The position numbers and the translations under genes are program-made. Below, one piece after another: positions 42,901-52,011 of a stretch of 64,000 bases of DNA. How positions within the stretch are numbered: position 1 is the first letter of the stretch; each line of letters starts with the position of its first letter. Origin of the DNA: CAWJHE01 sp963842455 (GTDB lineage Bacteria > Chloroflexota > Anaerolineae > Anaerolineales > UBA4823); NCBI GenBank assembly GCA_963842455.1, contig CAWJHE010000008.1, positions 65,695 through 129,694 of the forward strand. Direction: 5' to 3'. The notes below the pieces were generated by a model. The model did not search any database. It was not told the DNA's origin and saw nothing but the letters and a program-made list of their open reading frames with translations.

Positions 42901-45543
42901 ATGGAAATTGGAATGGTACAAAAAATTAATATTGACGATGAAATGCAGCAAGCATATCTGGATTATGCCATGAGCGTCATCGTCGCCCGGGCTTTACCAG
43001 ATGCCCGAGACGGTCTCAAACCAGTTCACCGGCGAATTCTATATGCCATGCACGACATGGGCCTGCGCCCAGATACACCCTTCAAAAAGTCCGCCCGCAT
43101 CGTAGGTGAGGTGCTGGGTAAATATCATCCACATGGGGATATGGCAGTATACGATGCCATGGCTCGCATGGCTCAAGATTTTTCCCTACGATATTTGCTG
43201 GTAGATGGTCAAGGAAATTTCGGCAGTGTAGATGGAGATCCCCCCGCAGCTATGCGTTACACCGAAGCCAAAATGGCGCCTTTGGCCTCATATATGCTTT
43301 CGGATATCGCTAAAAACACCGTGGATTTTTCAGATAATTTTGACAACACCATGCAAGAACCCACGGTTTTACCGGCTGCCTTACCTAACCTGCTGGTAAA
43401 CGGTGCTACGGGTATTGCCGTCGGAATGGCAACCAGCATTCCTCCCCACAACCTGATTGAAGTGATTGATGCCATCCAATATCTCCTGCAAAACTGGGGC
43501 AAACTTGAGGATATCAGCGTCGAAGACCTGATGCGCTTTATCAAGGGACCAGATTTCCCAACCGGTGGTGTAATCCTGCATGAGAGCGCTGGTGATGGCC
43601 TGGTAAGCGCTTACAGTACCGGCCGTGGGCGTGTCTCTGTGCAGGCTAAAGCTCACCTGGAAGAGATGGATCGTGGTCGCAGCCGCATTATCGTAACTGA
43701 GCTTCCCTATATGACCAACAAATCATCGCTCATCGAGCGGATTGCGGAGCTGGCTAGAGATGAAAAATTAGAAGGCCTTGTGGATCTGCGCGACGAATCG
43801 GACCGCCAGGGCATGCGCATCGTGATCGAGCTCAGTAAAAACGCCAATCCCGAAGCGGTGTTACAGAATCTGTATAAACATACCCCCATGCAAAGCACTT
43901 TCAGCATGATCATGCTTGCCCTGGTGGATGGCGAGCCGCGCATGCTCAGCTTGAAGCAAATCTTGCGCGTGTATATTGAGCACCGCCTCGAGATCGTACG
44001 CCGGCGCAGTGAGCACGATCTGGATAAGGCGCGCCAAAGAGCTCATATCCTCGAAGGTCTGCGAATAGCCTTGAATAACCTGGATGAAGTCATCAGCATC
44101 ATCCGTAAAGCGCCAGATGCTGAGACAGCCCGCGATCGCTTGATCAAACGTTTCAAACTTAGCCAGGTGCAAGCCCAAGCAATTTTAGACATGCAATTAC
44201 GCCGTTTGGCTGCACTCGAACGCAAGAAAATTGAGCTTGAATATAAAGAGATCACGACTTTCATAAAAGAATTAGAAGGCTTGCTGCGTTCACCCCAAAA
44301 GATGCGTCAGGTTATTGGCGAAGAACTATCCGCGATCAAAGAGCAATTCGGTGATCGACGCCGGACTTATATCCTGGAACTTAAAGAAGGGGAAAAAAGG
44401 AGCACGCTAAAATCTGCTAGCGAACTGGTTGAAGAGAAATCGATTTGGGTATCAGTAAATGAAGATGGATTAATCTCCCGTTCTCTTTCGGAGAAACAAC
44501 CGCGTCTGAGCGGTGGAGATGCACCTGTATTAATCGTGAGCGCCAATACCAGGGATACGCTTTACATGGTGACTGATACTGGTGAAAGCGCTGCAATTCC
44601 AGTCCATGCCCTGCAAGAAACCGATAAACCATCTGAAGGAACACCCATTGCCAAAGTTTCTGTGCTGCGCCCCGACCACAACCTGGTGGCCTTGTTTACT
44701 TTACCCAGCCGCAGCCAATCCGAAAATCTCGAACGATACCAGGATTGGCACGTCCTAAGCGTTACCCAACAAGGAATGATCAAGAAGTCATTGATCGTTG
44801 ATCTTCCCGGAACTTCAGCAGGAAGTTTCACTCTGGTGAAAGTGAATGAAGGTGATCGCTTAGGGTGGGTAAAATTCACCAACGGAGAGGACGATATTCT
44901 CATCCAAACCGCAAATGGCATGGCGATCCGCTTCTCGGAGAACGAGGTCCGGCCAATGGGCCTGGTGGCCGCCGGTGTAATGGGGATCAAATTGCAGAAT
45001 GGCGATGAGGTTGTCGGCGCTGAGATCGTTTCTGAAAAAGGTGATGTTTTCCTGGTTGCAGAAAACGGAATGGGGAAACGCATCAAGGCAGACCAGTTCC
45101 CGAAACAAGGGCGCTATGGATCAGGTGTCCAGAGTTGGAAATTGGCGCAAAACATAAAAGTAGTTGGCATGACCATCGGAAAAGGTACAGATCGGGCTAT
45201 TCTTTTCTTGAAAAAGTTTGCCCCGAAATCCATTCGACTGGATGAAGCCCCCCTGCAAACCCGGACTGCTCGCGGAAAATCCATCCAAGAGGTTAAAACT
45301 GGCGATCTGGTGATTGGCTTCACGATCCCATGGACAGCACCGCGCCCAAGCGAACCCAAGAAAGCGACATCCGCTGCCCAGAAAACACGCAAACCAAGTC
45401 CGAAGAGCAAAACAAGCTCAGCTAAGGCTCCCGGTACACAGATCAAACCGGTAAAAACATCAACCTCAACCAAGGGCGCTACCGCCAGGAAACCCTCAGG
45501 TGGAAAAACCAGCGTTGCGAAAAAGCCCCCTGCAAAGAAGTAA
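42901..45543 (+). CDS. gyrA: DNA gyrase/topoisomerase IV subunit A with basic C-terminal tail
   Basis: An 880-residue type IIA topoisomerase A subunit that cuts and religates DNA. The winged-helix region MSVIVARALPDARDGLKPVHRRILYAM and the catalytic Tyr in AAMRYTEAKM are present. The coiled-coil tower follows, then a C-terminal beta-pinwheel (from about 500). The GyrA box QRRGGKG expected at the pinwheel start is not seen, and KQPRLSGGD occupies that place, so assignment to gyrase rather than topoisomerase IV is not certain. The last 65 residues are Lys/Ser/Pro/Ala-rich, like histone H1. No gyrB is near. Confidence 0.93.
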   Translation: MEIGMVQKINIDDEMQQAYLDYAMSVIVARALPDARDGLKPVHRRILYAMHDMGLRPDTPFKKSARIVGEVLGKYHPHGDMAVYDAMARMAQDFSLRYLLVDGQGNFGSVDGDPPAAMRYTEAKMAPLASYMLSDIAKNTVDFSDNFDNTMQEPTVLPAALPNLLVNGATGIAVGMATSIPPHNLIEVIDAIQYLLQNWGKLEDISVEDLMRFIKGPDFPTGGVILHESAGDGLVSAYSTGRGRVSVQAKAHLEEMDRGRSRIIVTELPYMTNKSSLIERIAELARDEKLEGLVDLRDESDRQGMRIVIELSKNANPEAVLQNLYKHTPMQSTFSMIMLALVDGEPRMLSLKQILRVYIEHRLEIVRRRSEHDLDKARQRAHILEGLRIALNNLDEVISIIRKAPDAETARDRLIKRFKLSQVQAQAILDMQLRRLAALERKKIELEYKEITTFIKELEGLLRSPQKMRQVIGEELSAIKEQFGDRRRTYILELKEGEKRSTLKSASELVEEKSIWVSVNEDGLISRSLSEKQPRLSGGDAPVLIVSANTRDTLYMVTDTGESAAIPVHALQETDKPSEGTPIAKVSVLRPDHNLVALFTLPSRSQSENLERYQDWHVLSVTQQGMIKKSLIVDLPGTSAGSFTLVKVNEGDRLGWVKFTNGEDDILIQTANGMAIRFSENEVRPMGLVAAGVMGIKLQNGDEVVGAEIVSEKGDVFLVAENGMGKRIKADQFPKQGRYGSGVQSWKLAQNIKVVGMTIGKGTDRAILFLKKFAPKSIRLDEAPLQTRTARGKSIQEVKTGDLVIGFTIPWTAPRPSEPKKATSAAQKTRKPSPKSKTSSAKAPGTQIKPVKTSTSTKGATARKPSGGKTSVAKKPPAKK

Positions 45544-45569
45544 AACCTGCTATCCTGTCTTTGATACAA

Positions 45570-45605
45570 ACCTTCTCCAATGAAATTGAGTGGAGAAGGT
45601 TTTTG
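45570..45605. terminator. Bidirectional terminator after gyrA
   Basis: ACCTTCTCCA (45570-45579) pairs with TGGAGAAGGT (45591-45600) and TTTTT follows on the plus strand. The convergent gene ends at 45608, so both strands may use it. Confidence 0.75.
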
Positions 45606-45607
45606 TT

Positions 45608-46702
45608 TTAGTTGGAAAATTGGGTGTAATGGTAGATGATTTGATTGTCAACGATCCCAATAGAATCTCGGCCGTTGCTGACATTCCCAATCGTTGAAGT
45701 GGCCGTCCAGGAAAAAATGCGTGAGCTTAGGTCGCCGCTATTTTCACCTAAGGCAAAATTTGCATTCGGAAGGATTTCATTGAATAGAGATGTATACCAG
45801 GTACGAATCGCTTCTTTTCCCTGGACAGTCCGCTCAGGTGTCACATGCACGGCCCTGTCATGGTACAGTCCCACGAGCAAATCGATGTTGTGCATGTTCA
45901 GGGCTTCAAAATATCTCACAAGCAGATCCCGATCGTCAGTTTCTAAAGGCCAGTTGTAGTCAGAAATTGTGTACCATAAATGCGGCAGGTACAAGCGTGT
46001 ATGGCCCCATTCCCAGAAGTTCGCAGCACTTAAATTCAGATTACGAGCGGTATCCAAGAATTCGATAATCTCTGCTGAGGTCGGCTGCCAGTCGCCTCTC
46101 ATATAGGCTGAACCCGTTGGGATGATCGGGCGGAAAGGCGTGATTGCCATAAATTCGTTAACACTACGGATGAGCTGTTCCCCAGGATTATGCGCCAGCT
46201 CCCAGTAAACTTGTGGCATGTTGTAATCGCACTTTTCCAGAAAAGCTTCCCAGGGTAAAGTTGGGTGGTAGGTCGGAAAGCGGTAGGAGCTAAGAGCGAT
46301 GGGGAATGTTGGCAAAGCCTGGCGTAATAAAGTCATAAATTCCCGGGCAACTGCATCCCTGCCAGGGTATTTGTACTGGGCTTCAGCATCGATGATGTAA
46401 CCCTCTAAACCAAGTCCCTGGATACGCTGGATGGCAATATTGGCTTCCGCAACCGGATCATAGCCATAAACATAATGCCATCCCCAAACATGGATACCGC
46501 GTTGCCACAATGCCTGGGCGACCGGTGGAACCAGGTCCTCGCCGGTCGTTGAGCTGATATTATAAGCACTGGCCCCGTCAGCAATTTTTATCAGAACATG
46601 GGTCAGTCCTGCTTTGGCTGCCTCACTCGCAATAGTAGCTGGATCACCGTTCTCGCAACGCGAAATTTGCCAGATATAAAAACCTTTTCCTCGAAGCGTC
46701 AC
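45608..46702 (-). CDS. Glycosyl-hydrolase-like TIM-barrel protein with SnoaL-like domain
   Basis: A 364-residue protein. Residues 1-240 look like a TIM-barrel glycosidase of the GH25/DUF4015 type: GFYIWQISRCENGDPATIASEAAKAGLTHVLIKIADG, HVWGWHYVYGYDPVAEA, GYIIDAEAQYK with acidic residues on a strand end, and CDYNMPQVYWE. Residues 250-364 are an NTF2/SnoaL-like fold (LLVRYFEALNMHNIDLLVGLYHDRAVHV). It has no signal peptide. It starts with GTG, 10 bp after the LCP gene, as the last gene of an envelope cluster. Activity on peptidoglycan is inferred. Confidence 0.75.
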   Translation of the reverse strand: MTLRGKGFYIWQISRCENGDPATIASEAAKAGLTHVLIKIADGASAYNISSTTGEDLVPPVAQALWQRGIHVWGWHYVYGYDPVAEANIAIQRIQGLGLEGYIIDAEAQYKYPGRDAVAREFMTLLRQALPTFPIALSSYRFPTYHPTLPWEAFLEKCDYNMPQVYWELAHNPGEQLIRSVNEFMAITPFRPIIPTGSAYMRGDWQPTSAEIIEFLDTARNLNLSAANFWEWGHTRLYLPHLWYTISDYNWPLETDDRDLLVRYFEALNMHNIDLLVGLYHDRAVHVTPERTVQGKEAIRTWYTSLFNEILPNANFALGENSGDLSSRIFSWTATSTIGNVSNGRDSIGIVDNQIIYHYTQFSN

Positions 46703-46712
46703 TTTTCAACCT

Positions 46713-47729
46713 TTATGGAAGATTCTGAGATTTTCGGATTACTTGCATCACTGCCTGTTGGTTGGGTAATAATACCATAGCCCCTTCCGGTGTAATCCAA
46801 TCATATACCTGCTTCGAGCCTACAAAATATTGCTTGATATTCGGTTCTTCCGCCATTTTGGCTGCTAACGGCAACCAGGCGAACATCTCTTGCCAGCTAA
46901 GATCAGTGGTGACGTTATCCTTGAAAATTTCGTAAAACTCAGGCGCCCTGCGGATCGCATCCATGGATAACATCTTCTCAAAAATTGCCTGCAGCACTTC
47001 TTGCTGGCGTTTATTGCGGGCGAAATCGTTACTGGTCTTGCGAGAGCGCACATACCACAGGACGGTATCCGCATCCATGTGCACCATGCCTTTGGGGATA
47101 TTGGTCCAGTAGCCTGCCCGGTAATCGGATAGTGGCTGCCCAACATTCACATCTAACCCGCCCAGTGTATCGACGATAAACTTGAAAGCAGAGAAATTCA
47201 CCAAAACATAATAGTCCGGCTTGATGCCAAAATTATGTTTGAAGGTGTTCGACAACATTTTATAGCCGCCAAATGTCCAGGCTGTGTTGATGCGATTCGT
47301 CCCCCAGCCTGGCAGGGTAACATACAGGTCTCTGGGGAAAGATGTCAGGTTCACTTTACCCAATTCTGGATTTAGCGTCAGCAAGATGATCGTATCCGTA
47401 CGGAAATTTGTCGAGCGTGGCCGGGCATCGGTTCCCAGCAACAGAATATTGATTTGTTTACTCGGTAATTGGTCCAGTGAAATTTCCGGCTGTCCTTCCG
47501 GAGGCAGGGTAATTTGAGGTGTTGGCGTGGGCGTCTCGGTCGGGATAACCGTGATGACCTCCGTAGGCATTACCACAGGGGTCGGCGGCAGCGGTTGGAA
47601 AGGAGTGGGTGTTGCCGTTGCATTCTGATCAGCCAGAACATAAGTTGGACTGGCTGTGGCAGTGAATTTTGCTTGAGAATTTTGCATCCCCATTGCCTGA
47701 GGTGTTGTACAAGCTGATAAGCATATCAA
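46713..47729 (-). CDS. LytR-CpsA-Psr (LCP) family protein, 5' end frameshifted
   Basis: LCP enzymes attach teichoic acids or glycans to peptidoglycan. A Thr/Pro linker precedes the LCP domain: INILLLGTDARPRSTNFRTDTIILLTLNPELGKVNLTSFPRDLYV, then YWTNIPKGMVHMDADTVLWYVRSRKTSNDFARNKRQQEVLQAI. The readable start (TTG, 47729) gives half a signal peptide. The true start is almost certainly ATG 47772, overlapping the LysM stop as ATGA. Dropping one T from the T7 run (47734-47728) yields MKIIRFSQFLFSDF followed by LICLSAC, a full lipoprotein signal. Confidence 0.88.
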   Translation of the reverse strand: MICLSACTTPQAMGMQNSQAKFTATASPTYVLADQNATATPTPFQPLPPTPVVMPTEVITVIPTETPTPTPQITLPPEGQPEISLDQLPSKQINILLLGTDARPRSTNFRTDTIILLTLNPELGKVNLTSFPRDLYVTLPGWGTNRINTAWTFGGYKMLSNTFKHNFGIKPDYYVLVNFSAFKFIVDTLGGLDVNVGQPLSDYRAGYWTNIPKGMVHMDADTVLWYVRSRKTSNDFARNKRQQEVLQAIFEKMLSMDAIRRAPEFYEIFKDNVTTDLSWQEMFAWLPLAAKMAEEPNIKQYFVGSKQVYDWITPEGAMVLLPNQQAVMQVIRKSQNLP

Positions 47730-47768
47730 AAAAATCAGAAAACAAAAACTGGCTGAATCGAATGATTT

Positions 47769-48827
47769 TCATAGGCTATATTCCACGTAATTTACATCAC
47801 AAACCGGTATGGGTACCCAAATAGATAGGGGGTTTGGGTTGGCAGATGTTGGGGTTGGCAAAATCGAGGTAGCTGTTGGTATGGGTGGAGGAACCGGTGT
47901 GTCCGATGGCGGTACCGGTGTCGCTGATGGTGTTACAGGAACTGAAGTGTGGGTTGCCGTTGGCTGCTCCAGGGTCGCTGAAGGGCTAACCGTAGGTGTC
48001 ACAGTCGGTGTCACGGATGTTGATGAAGCTGTCGGTGTTGCTGGGTCGCTGGTTGGCGTTGTAGTTGGTATGACCACCGTTGTTGTTGGCGCCAACGTTG
48101 GTGGTGCAGAGGTCCAGGTCGGGACAGGCGTCGCAGTTGGATTGACCGGGATCAATGGAATAAATGGCAGATATAAAAGTTGCCCGGTGACGATGACCGT
48201 TGAGCTGCCCATACAATTGGCTTGTTGTATCTGGTAGACGCTTACGCCAGTTAAGCTTCCCAGGCTATATAGTGTATCGCCAGAGCGCACTCGATATGCA
48301 ACCCACCCATAGGGAACGCCACAAATGATTTTTGTAGGTGTTTTAACCAGGGTGATAAGAACTTCTACCGCTGTTGGCAAACTTGGTACCGCGGTCGGGG
48401 TTGGCTGCGGGACAAACAGAAATATCCCAGGTGTAAGATGCAGCTGGTCACTCGCCAGGCAATTCGCCTGAGATAACTGGGTCATATCAACCTGGTATCT
48501 GAGCGCCAGGCTCTCCAGCGTATCCCCCATTTGCGTCATTACAGACACCCACCCTTCTGGGACTGGGCAGCCAGCCACAGGTCCGAATGTTGGCGTCGGA
48601 GTAAGCGTCTCACGGCCGACAGGAACAGCCGTAAACGTAGGTTCACCCGGAACAGGTGTGCTCATATCCACTCCAGCCATATCCCAGGCTGCCAGGTAAG
48701 TAGCTGATGCAGATTTATTTTCCACATAATTGCTTTCAACCAACGATAAAACTGCACCTCCAAAGATGACAAAACCAGAGAGCAATGCAAAAACAACACC
48801 TAAGAAGCCCTGACGAAAATCAGACAT
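47769..48827 (-). CDS. LysM-domain membrane-anchored protein
   Basis: A 352-residue protein. One N-terminal membrane helix (GFLGVVFALLSGFVIFGGAVLSLV) is followed by two LysM modules: MTQMGDTLESLALRYQVDMTQLSQANCL (about 95-125) and YRVRSGDTLYSLGSLTGVSVYQIQQANCM (about 178-206). A Thr/Pro/Val tail of about 120 residues closes it. LysM binds GlcNAc in peptidoglycan. Its start overlaps the histidine-kinase-like gene by 8 nt and its stop overlaps the LCP start (ATGA), so the three are translationally coupled. Confidence 0.88.
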   Translation of the reverse strand: MSDFRQGFLGVVFALLSGFVIFGGAVLSLVESNYVENKSASATYLAAWDMAGVDMSTPVPGEPTFTAVPVGRETLTPTPTFGPVAGCPVPEGWVSVMTQMGDTLESLALRYQVDMTQLSQANCLASDQLHLTPGIFLFVPQPTPTAVPSLPTAVEVLITLVKTPTKIICGVPYGWVAYRVRSGDTLYSLGSLTGVSVYQIQQANCMGSSTVIVTGQLLYLPFIPLIPVNPTATPVPTWTSAPPTLAPTTTVVIPTTTPTSDPATPTASSTSVTPTVTPTVSPSATLEQPTATHTSVPVTPSATPVPPSDTPVPPPIPTATSILPTPTSANPNPLSIWVPIPVCDVNYVEYSL

Positions 48828-51018
48828 CAGATCCCAGATCCTCTGATTTGTTCTCCAGCGTTGGTTGGATGACAGGCAGAATCATACTGAATATCGTGGA
48901 CTTTCCTTGCTCTACATCAACCCAAATGCGACCACCCAAGGCTTCAACCAAGCTGCGGACATTGGATAGATTCACGGCAGCAGTCTGCTGACCTTCATCA
49001 GGCCTGATTGCCGCTGTCGGTTGCGAAAAAATCTGAGAAATATCCAAAAACTGGGATGCATCGACTCCGCTAATCCATTGAATCAGGGCATAATCTGGGC
49101 TTCCCTCTTTGTGTTCCAACTGGGCACTTAAGCATAATTGACCCTGTGAAGGAATCAGAGACAGATTGTATTCTAAGATTTGATCAAAGACGGAGCTTAA
49201 CACAGGTTTATCAGAATAAACCGTCAAATAACGTTGAGGTTGTTCAATCGACAAAGTGACGCCCTTGGCTTTGCTCCGCTCAGAAAAGCGTTGTTTTGCT
49301 TGTTCAATCAAATTGACTAAATCAATTTCTTGAATGCTAAGTTTTGAAAGTTGCTTTTCGACAGAAATCACCTGAGTTAATTCATTCACCAAGCGATTGA
49401 TGCGCTCTGTTGACAGGCGGATGCGCTCAAGATTCTTGGTTTGTTTTTCACCTAGAACACCAAATTGCTCGCTAAGCAAAATATCCGCGTAATCTTTCAA
49501 GGATGACAATGGCTGCTGCATATCTTGGGTGATTTGGATCAATTGATCAACCCGCTTAATTTCTGCCAGACCATCCCGCTGAGCAGAAATCCCGGGTTGA
49601 GCAGCCTTTGTTTCCATCACAGCCAGGCTAGAACGCAACAGAGCAATCTCTTCCAGCGCCAGGCGCAGTTCACTGCTCATAGATGTCTCTTGATCTGATT
49701 TTAAAAGTTGGCTCGCGCTACTTTTAGAGCTTTGCCGGGCCTGCAGCAGTTGTTCTTTCAACCACGAAATGTGCTGAGTTCGAAAGATATGCTGCAAGAT
49801 GGGGTCAATCACTCTCTCCAGCGCCTGTTGTTCAGGTTCACTCCAATCAGATTTCGATTCAAGAGATGCCAGCACAAAAGCCGCCGAAATTGGCCTTTCA
49901 GTATCCTTTGCAGGTATGAAAAACAGAGCATTGTTCTCAGACTTAAACTGACATAGCCGTGCTAATGTCTGGATATCCGCATGCTGCCCATTTGGATAGA
50001 GAATACATGCTTTACCGTCCTGAAAAGCCATGGCGATTTGAGGAAGTTGTAAACTGTCGAGGCTAAAACTTGCGATCGGTTGTCCCGTTTTCCTGTTGTA
50101 TCCACTTATTAATGAGAGGTACTGCTCTTGATCAGATGAAGTAAGAAACAGGCACACTTCTGCACCAGAGAAATTTGCAATCTCCTTTACAGCTAAAGTG
50201 CAAACTTCCGGGTAATCCGATACATTTAGAATGCTGAATAACGTATTGCTAGATTTTCCTTCCACATTTGGCAATACAGGCTGAATCGAGAGCTGATCAG
50301 TTTTTATTTCCTGCGGACTTCCTGTCAAAGTCGGTTTTGCTTGCCAGCGCTGGGCAAGGATAAACAGAAAGGGAAAAGCAGCCAGCTGCGTGGCGCGTAC
50401 CGCACCTGAATATTGTTCTCCGGATAAAGGCAACAACAAATGGAGAAGATGTCCAGCAGCAAATAAGCCCAGCATCACCATCCCCACCAGCCAGCTGGAC
50501 GGTCGTCTCAAAACCAATAGAATTCCCCCACCACTCAGCAAGGCAAGCGCCAGGATATGCGCCAGGAAATCCGTCCAGGAGCTGTTATAAGCCAGGTTTG
50601 GATATTGGTTGTTCCACCACGAGAAACCAATCACAACCCCAACGACGATCAGGACCACGAGAACAAAGGTTAGGATATCTCCAATGCGATTGGTAGCAGG
50701 AAATATCCACATCCACAGGATACAAACCAGACTCAGTAGAATCACAGCGCGGTCAACAGGCGGAAGCCAGTAACCACCATCCAGGATCTCCTGCCAGGCT
50801 AACCCAGAAAACAAGAAAAGGATAAATTGTAGCGCCAAAAGAGAGCCAAATCCGAAGAGCAGACGCCGGAGATGCGCGCTTTCGCTATTCTTTAGACCCA
50901 GGCGAAAGAAAGCCACCTGAAACGCGCCCAAAATTGTGAAGGCCAGTACCAGGTGATAGGCAAGTGTTCCCGTCGCGGTGGTGAGTAACTCAAAAATTTG
51001 CTGAAAAAGAGAACTCAT
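48820..51018 (-). CDS. Multi-helix membrane protein with GAF and degenerate histidine-kinase domains
   Basis: A 732-residue protein. Seven or more membrane helices occupy residues 1-240, a GAF-like domain about 270-410, a coiled coil about 440-490, and a HisKA/HATPase-like region 490-720. The H-box reads ITQDMQQPLSSLKDYADILL, with Gln where the phospho-acceptor His is expected (consensus SHELRTPL). The DxGxG ATP-lid motif is not evident either. It is therefore probably a pseudokinase or sensor scaffold. ATG 51018 is chosen; TATAAT lies about 20 nt upstream. No response regulator is adjacent. Confidence 0.82.
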   Translation of the reverse strand: MSSLFQQIFELLTTATGTLAYHLVLAFTILGAFQVAFFRLGLKNSESAHLRRLLFGFGSLLALQFILFLFSGLAWQEILDGGYWLPPVDRAVILLSLVCILWMWIFPATNRIGDILTFVLVVLIVVGVVIGFSWWNNQYPNLAYNSSWTDFLAHILALALLSGGGILLVLRRPSSWLVGMVMLGLFAAGHLLHLLLPLSGEQYSGAVRATQLAAFPFLFILAQRWQAKPTLTGSPQEIKTDQLSIQPVLPNVEGKSSNTLFSILNVSDYPEVCTLAVKEIANFSGAEVCLFLTSSDQEQYLSLISGYNRKTGQPIASFSLDSLQLPQIAMAFQDGKACILYPNGQHADIQTLARLCQFKSENNALFFIPAKDTERPISAAFVLASLESKSDWSEPEQQALERVIDPILQHIFRTQHISWLKEQLLQARQSSKSSASQLLKSDQETSMSSELRLALEEIALLRSSLAVMETKAAQPGISAQRDGLAEIKRVDQLIQITQDMQQPLSSLKDYADILLSEQFGVLGEKQTKNLERIRLSTERINRLVNELTQVISVEKQLSKLSIQEIDLVNLIEQAKQRFSERSKAKGVTLSIEQPQRYLTVYSDKPVLSSVFDQILEYNLSLIPSQGQLCLSAQLEHKEGSPDYALIQWISGVDASQFLDISQIFSQPTAAIRPDEGQQTAAVNLSNVRSLVEALGGRIWVDVEQGKSTIFSMILPVIQPTLENKSEDLGSDV

Positions 51019-51193
51019 AACCAAATTTTCCAATGTGCAATTATAGCATGTGTACAATATTTTTTGATCTTTATGATCACCAGGATAAACCCGGGGTCAA
51101 AATAATCGATAAACTCCAGTTCATACTGTGCAAAATCCGTGCCAGAAAAACCAGTCTTTCCAATATCGATCAAAAATCTAATTTTCCAATAGG

Positions 51194-51221
51194 TTGACAA
51201 AAAAGGATTTCCGAGTACAAT
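51194..51221 (+). promoter_or_regulatory. Promoter of tRNA-Leu
   Basis: TTGACA (51194-51199), 16 nt, TACAAT (51216-51221), 11 nt before the tRNA. Confidence 0.75.
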
Positions 51222-51232
51222 AACCTGCGCAA

Positions 51233-51316
51233 GCCGAAGTGGCGGAATTGGCAGACGCGCTACGTTCAGGGCGTAGTGGGCAAACGCTCGTGTGGGTTCA
51301 AGTCCCACCTTCGGCA
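51233..51316 (+). tRNA. tRNA-Leu (CAG)
   Basis: An 84-nt class II tRNA. The acceptor is GCCGAAG/CTTCGGC with discriminator A. The anticodon arm CTACG-TTCAGGG-CGTAG gives CAG, a long variable arm follows, and the T loop is TTCAAGT. CCA is not encoded. Confidence 0.96.
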
Positions 51317-51449
51317 TACAGGTTCCCCAAAGCAGGCATATTCCTTGCAGCTTTATTGGGGAACTTTTGCTTCCTGGGGTCTTGCGTCAAACCACGGCTT
51401 GCGGTATGATGAAGGATATACGCAATTGCAAGTAAGTCGGGAGAAAAAG

Positions 51450-51803
51450 ATGAAATACGGCGTATTAATTTTTGCTCTGATCATCCTCGCCTTTCTGGTG
51501 ATGGATTTCAACGCGCGAACGGCCGAATTAAATCAACTGATAATCGAACGGGAAAATGTTACCGAGCGGCTGATCGAACGCCAGCAAATCAGGGATGCCC
51601 TTTCAACGCAAATTGCATACGCCACCTCCCCTGCTGCAGCCGTAGAATGGGCGTATGAGAACCACATGTCCCAATCCGGCGACCAGATGGTGGTGCCCGT
51701 CCAGATCTCTGCGGTTACGCCGACACCCACAATTATCCCGATCGTTCAGCCAACACAAATGAGCAATATTGACCGCTGGATGCTGTTATTCTTCGGTCCC
51801 TAA
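51450..51803 (+). CDS. Small bitopic coiled-coil protein, FtsB/DivIC-like
   Basis: A 117-residue protein with one membrane helix (GVLIFALIILAFLVMDF). A coiled-coil-like stretch follows (ARTAELNQLIIERENVTERLIERQQIRDAL), then a Pro/Thr linker ending MSNIDRWMLLFFGP. Topology and size recall the septum proteins FtsB/FtsL/DivIC, but there is no decisive motif. ATG 51450 has GGGAG 6-7 nt upstream. Its last 15 codons are part of the 320-bp repeat, and a matching orphan piece lies at 61976. Confidence 0.7.
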   Translation: MKYGVLIFALIILAFLVMDFNARTAELNQLIIERENVTERLIERQQIRDALSTQIAYATSPAAAVEWAYENHMSQSGDQMVVPVQISAVTPTPTIIPIVQPTQMSNIDRWMLLFFGP

Positions 51804-51849
51804 GCAAAAACGGATTTCTGAAAATCCCATAATTGCCTATCTGCGGTAC

Positions 51850-51878
51850 TTGACCAATCCAGATGTGCGTGTTACAAT
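51850..51878 (+). promoter_or_regulatory. Promoter of tRNA-Met copy 1
   Basis: TTGACC (51850-51855), 17 nt, TACAAT (51873-51878). In copy 2 the same two hexamers are 19 nt apart, so this copy is likely the better expressed one. Confidence 0.65.
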
Positions 51879-51905
51879 GTCCGCCGCTCTTAAAATAGAG
51901 CACGA

Positions 51906-51977
51906 TGCGGGGTGGAGCAGTGGCAGCTCGTCGGGCTCATAACCCGAAGGTCAGGGGTTCGAATCCTCTCCCCGCTA
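51906..51977 (+). tRNA. Initiator tRNA-Met (CAT), copy 1
   Basis: A 72-nt tRNA with initiator hallmarks: three G-C pairs in the anticodon stem (GGG/CCC), loop CTCATAA, and A11-U24 in the D stem. The first position is unpaired with position 72. Here the mismatch is U1 x U72 rather than the usual C1 x A72. The D loop is short. CCA is not encoded. Confidence 0.93.
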
Positions 51978-51985
51978 CTGAGAGA

Positions 51986-52011
51986 AACCAGAGTCTCAAG
52001 ACTCTGGTTTT
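51986..52011 (+). terminator. Terminator of tRNA-Met copy 1
   Basis: AACCAGAGTC pairs with GACTCTGGTT around loop TCAA, followed by TTC. In copy 2 one arm has an extra T. Confidence 0.6.

Noticed and set aside
47809..48237. Long open frame antisense to the LysM gene
   Set aside because: It is Gly/Val-rich and arises as the complement of Thr/Pro repeat codons. The same effect gives antisense frames at 4373-4621 and 10860-11118.
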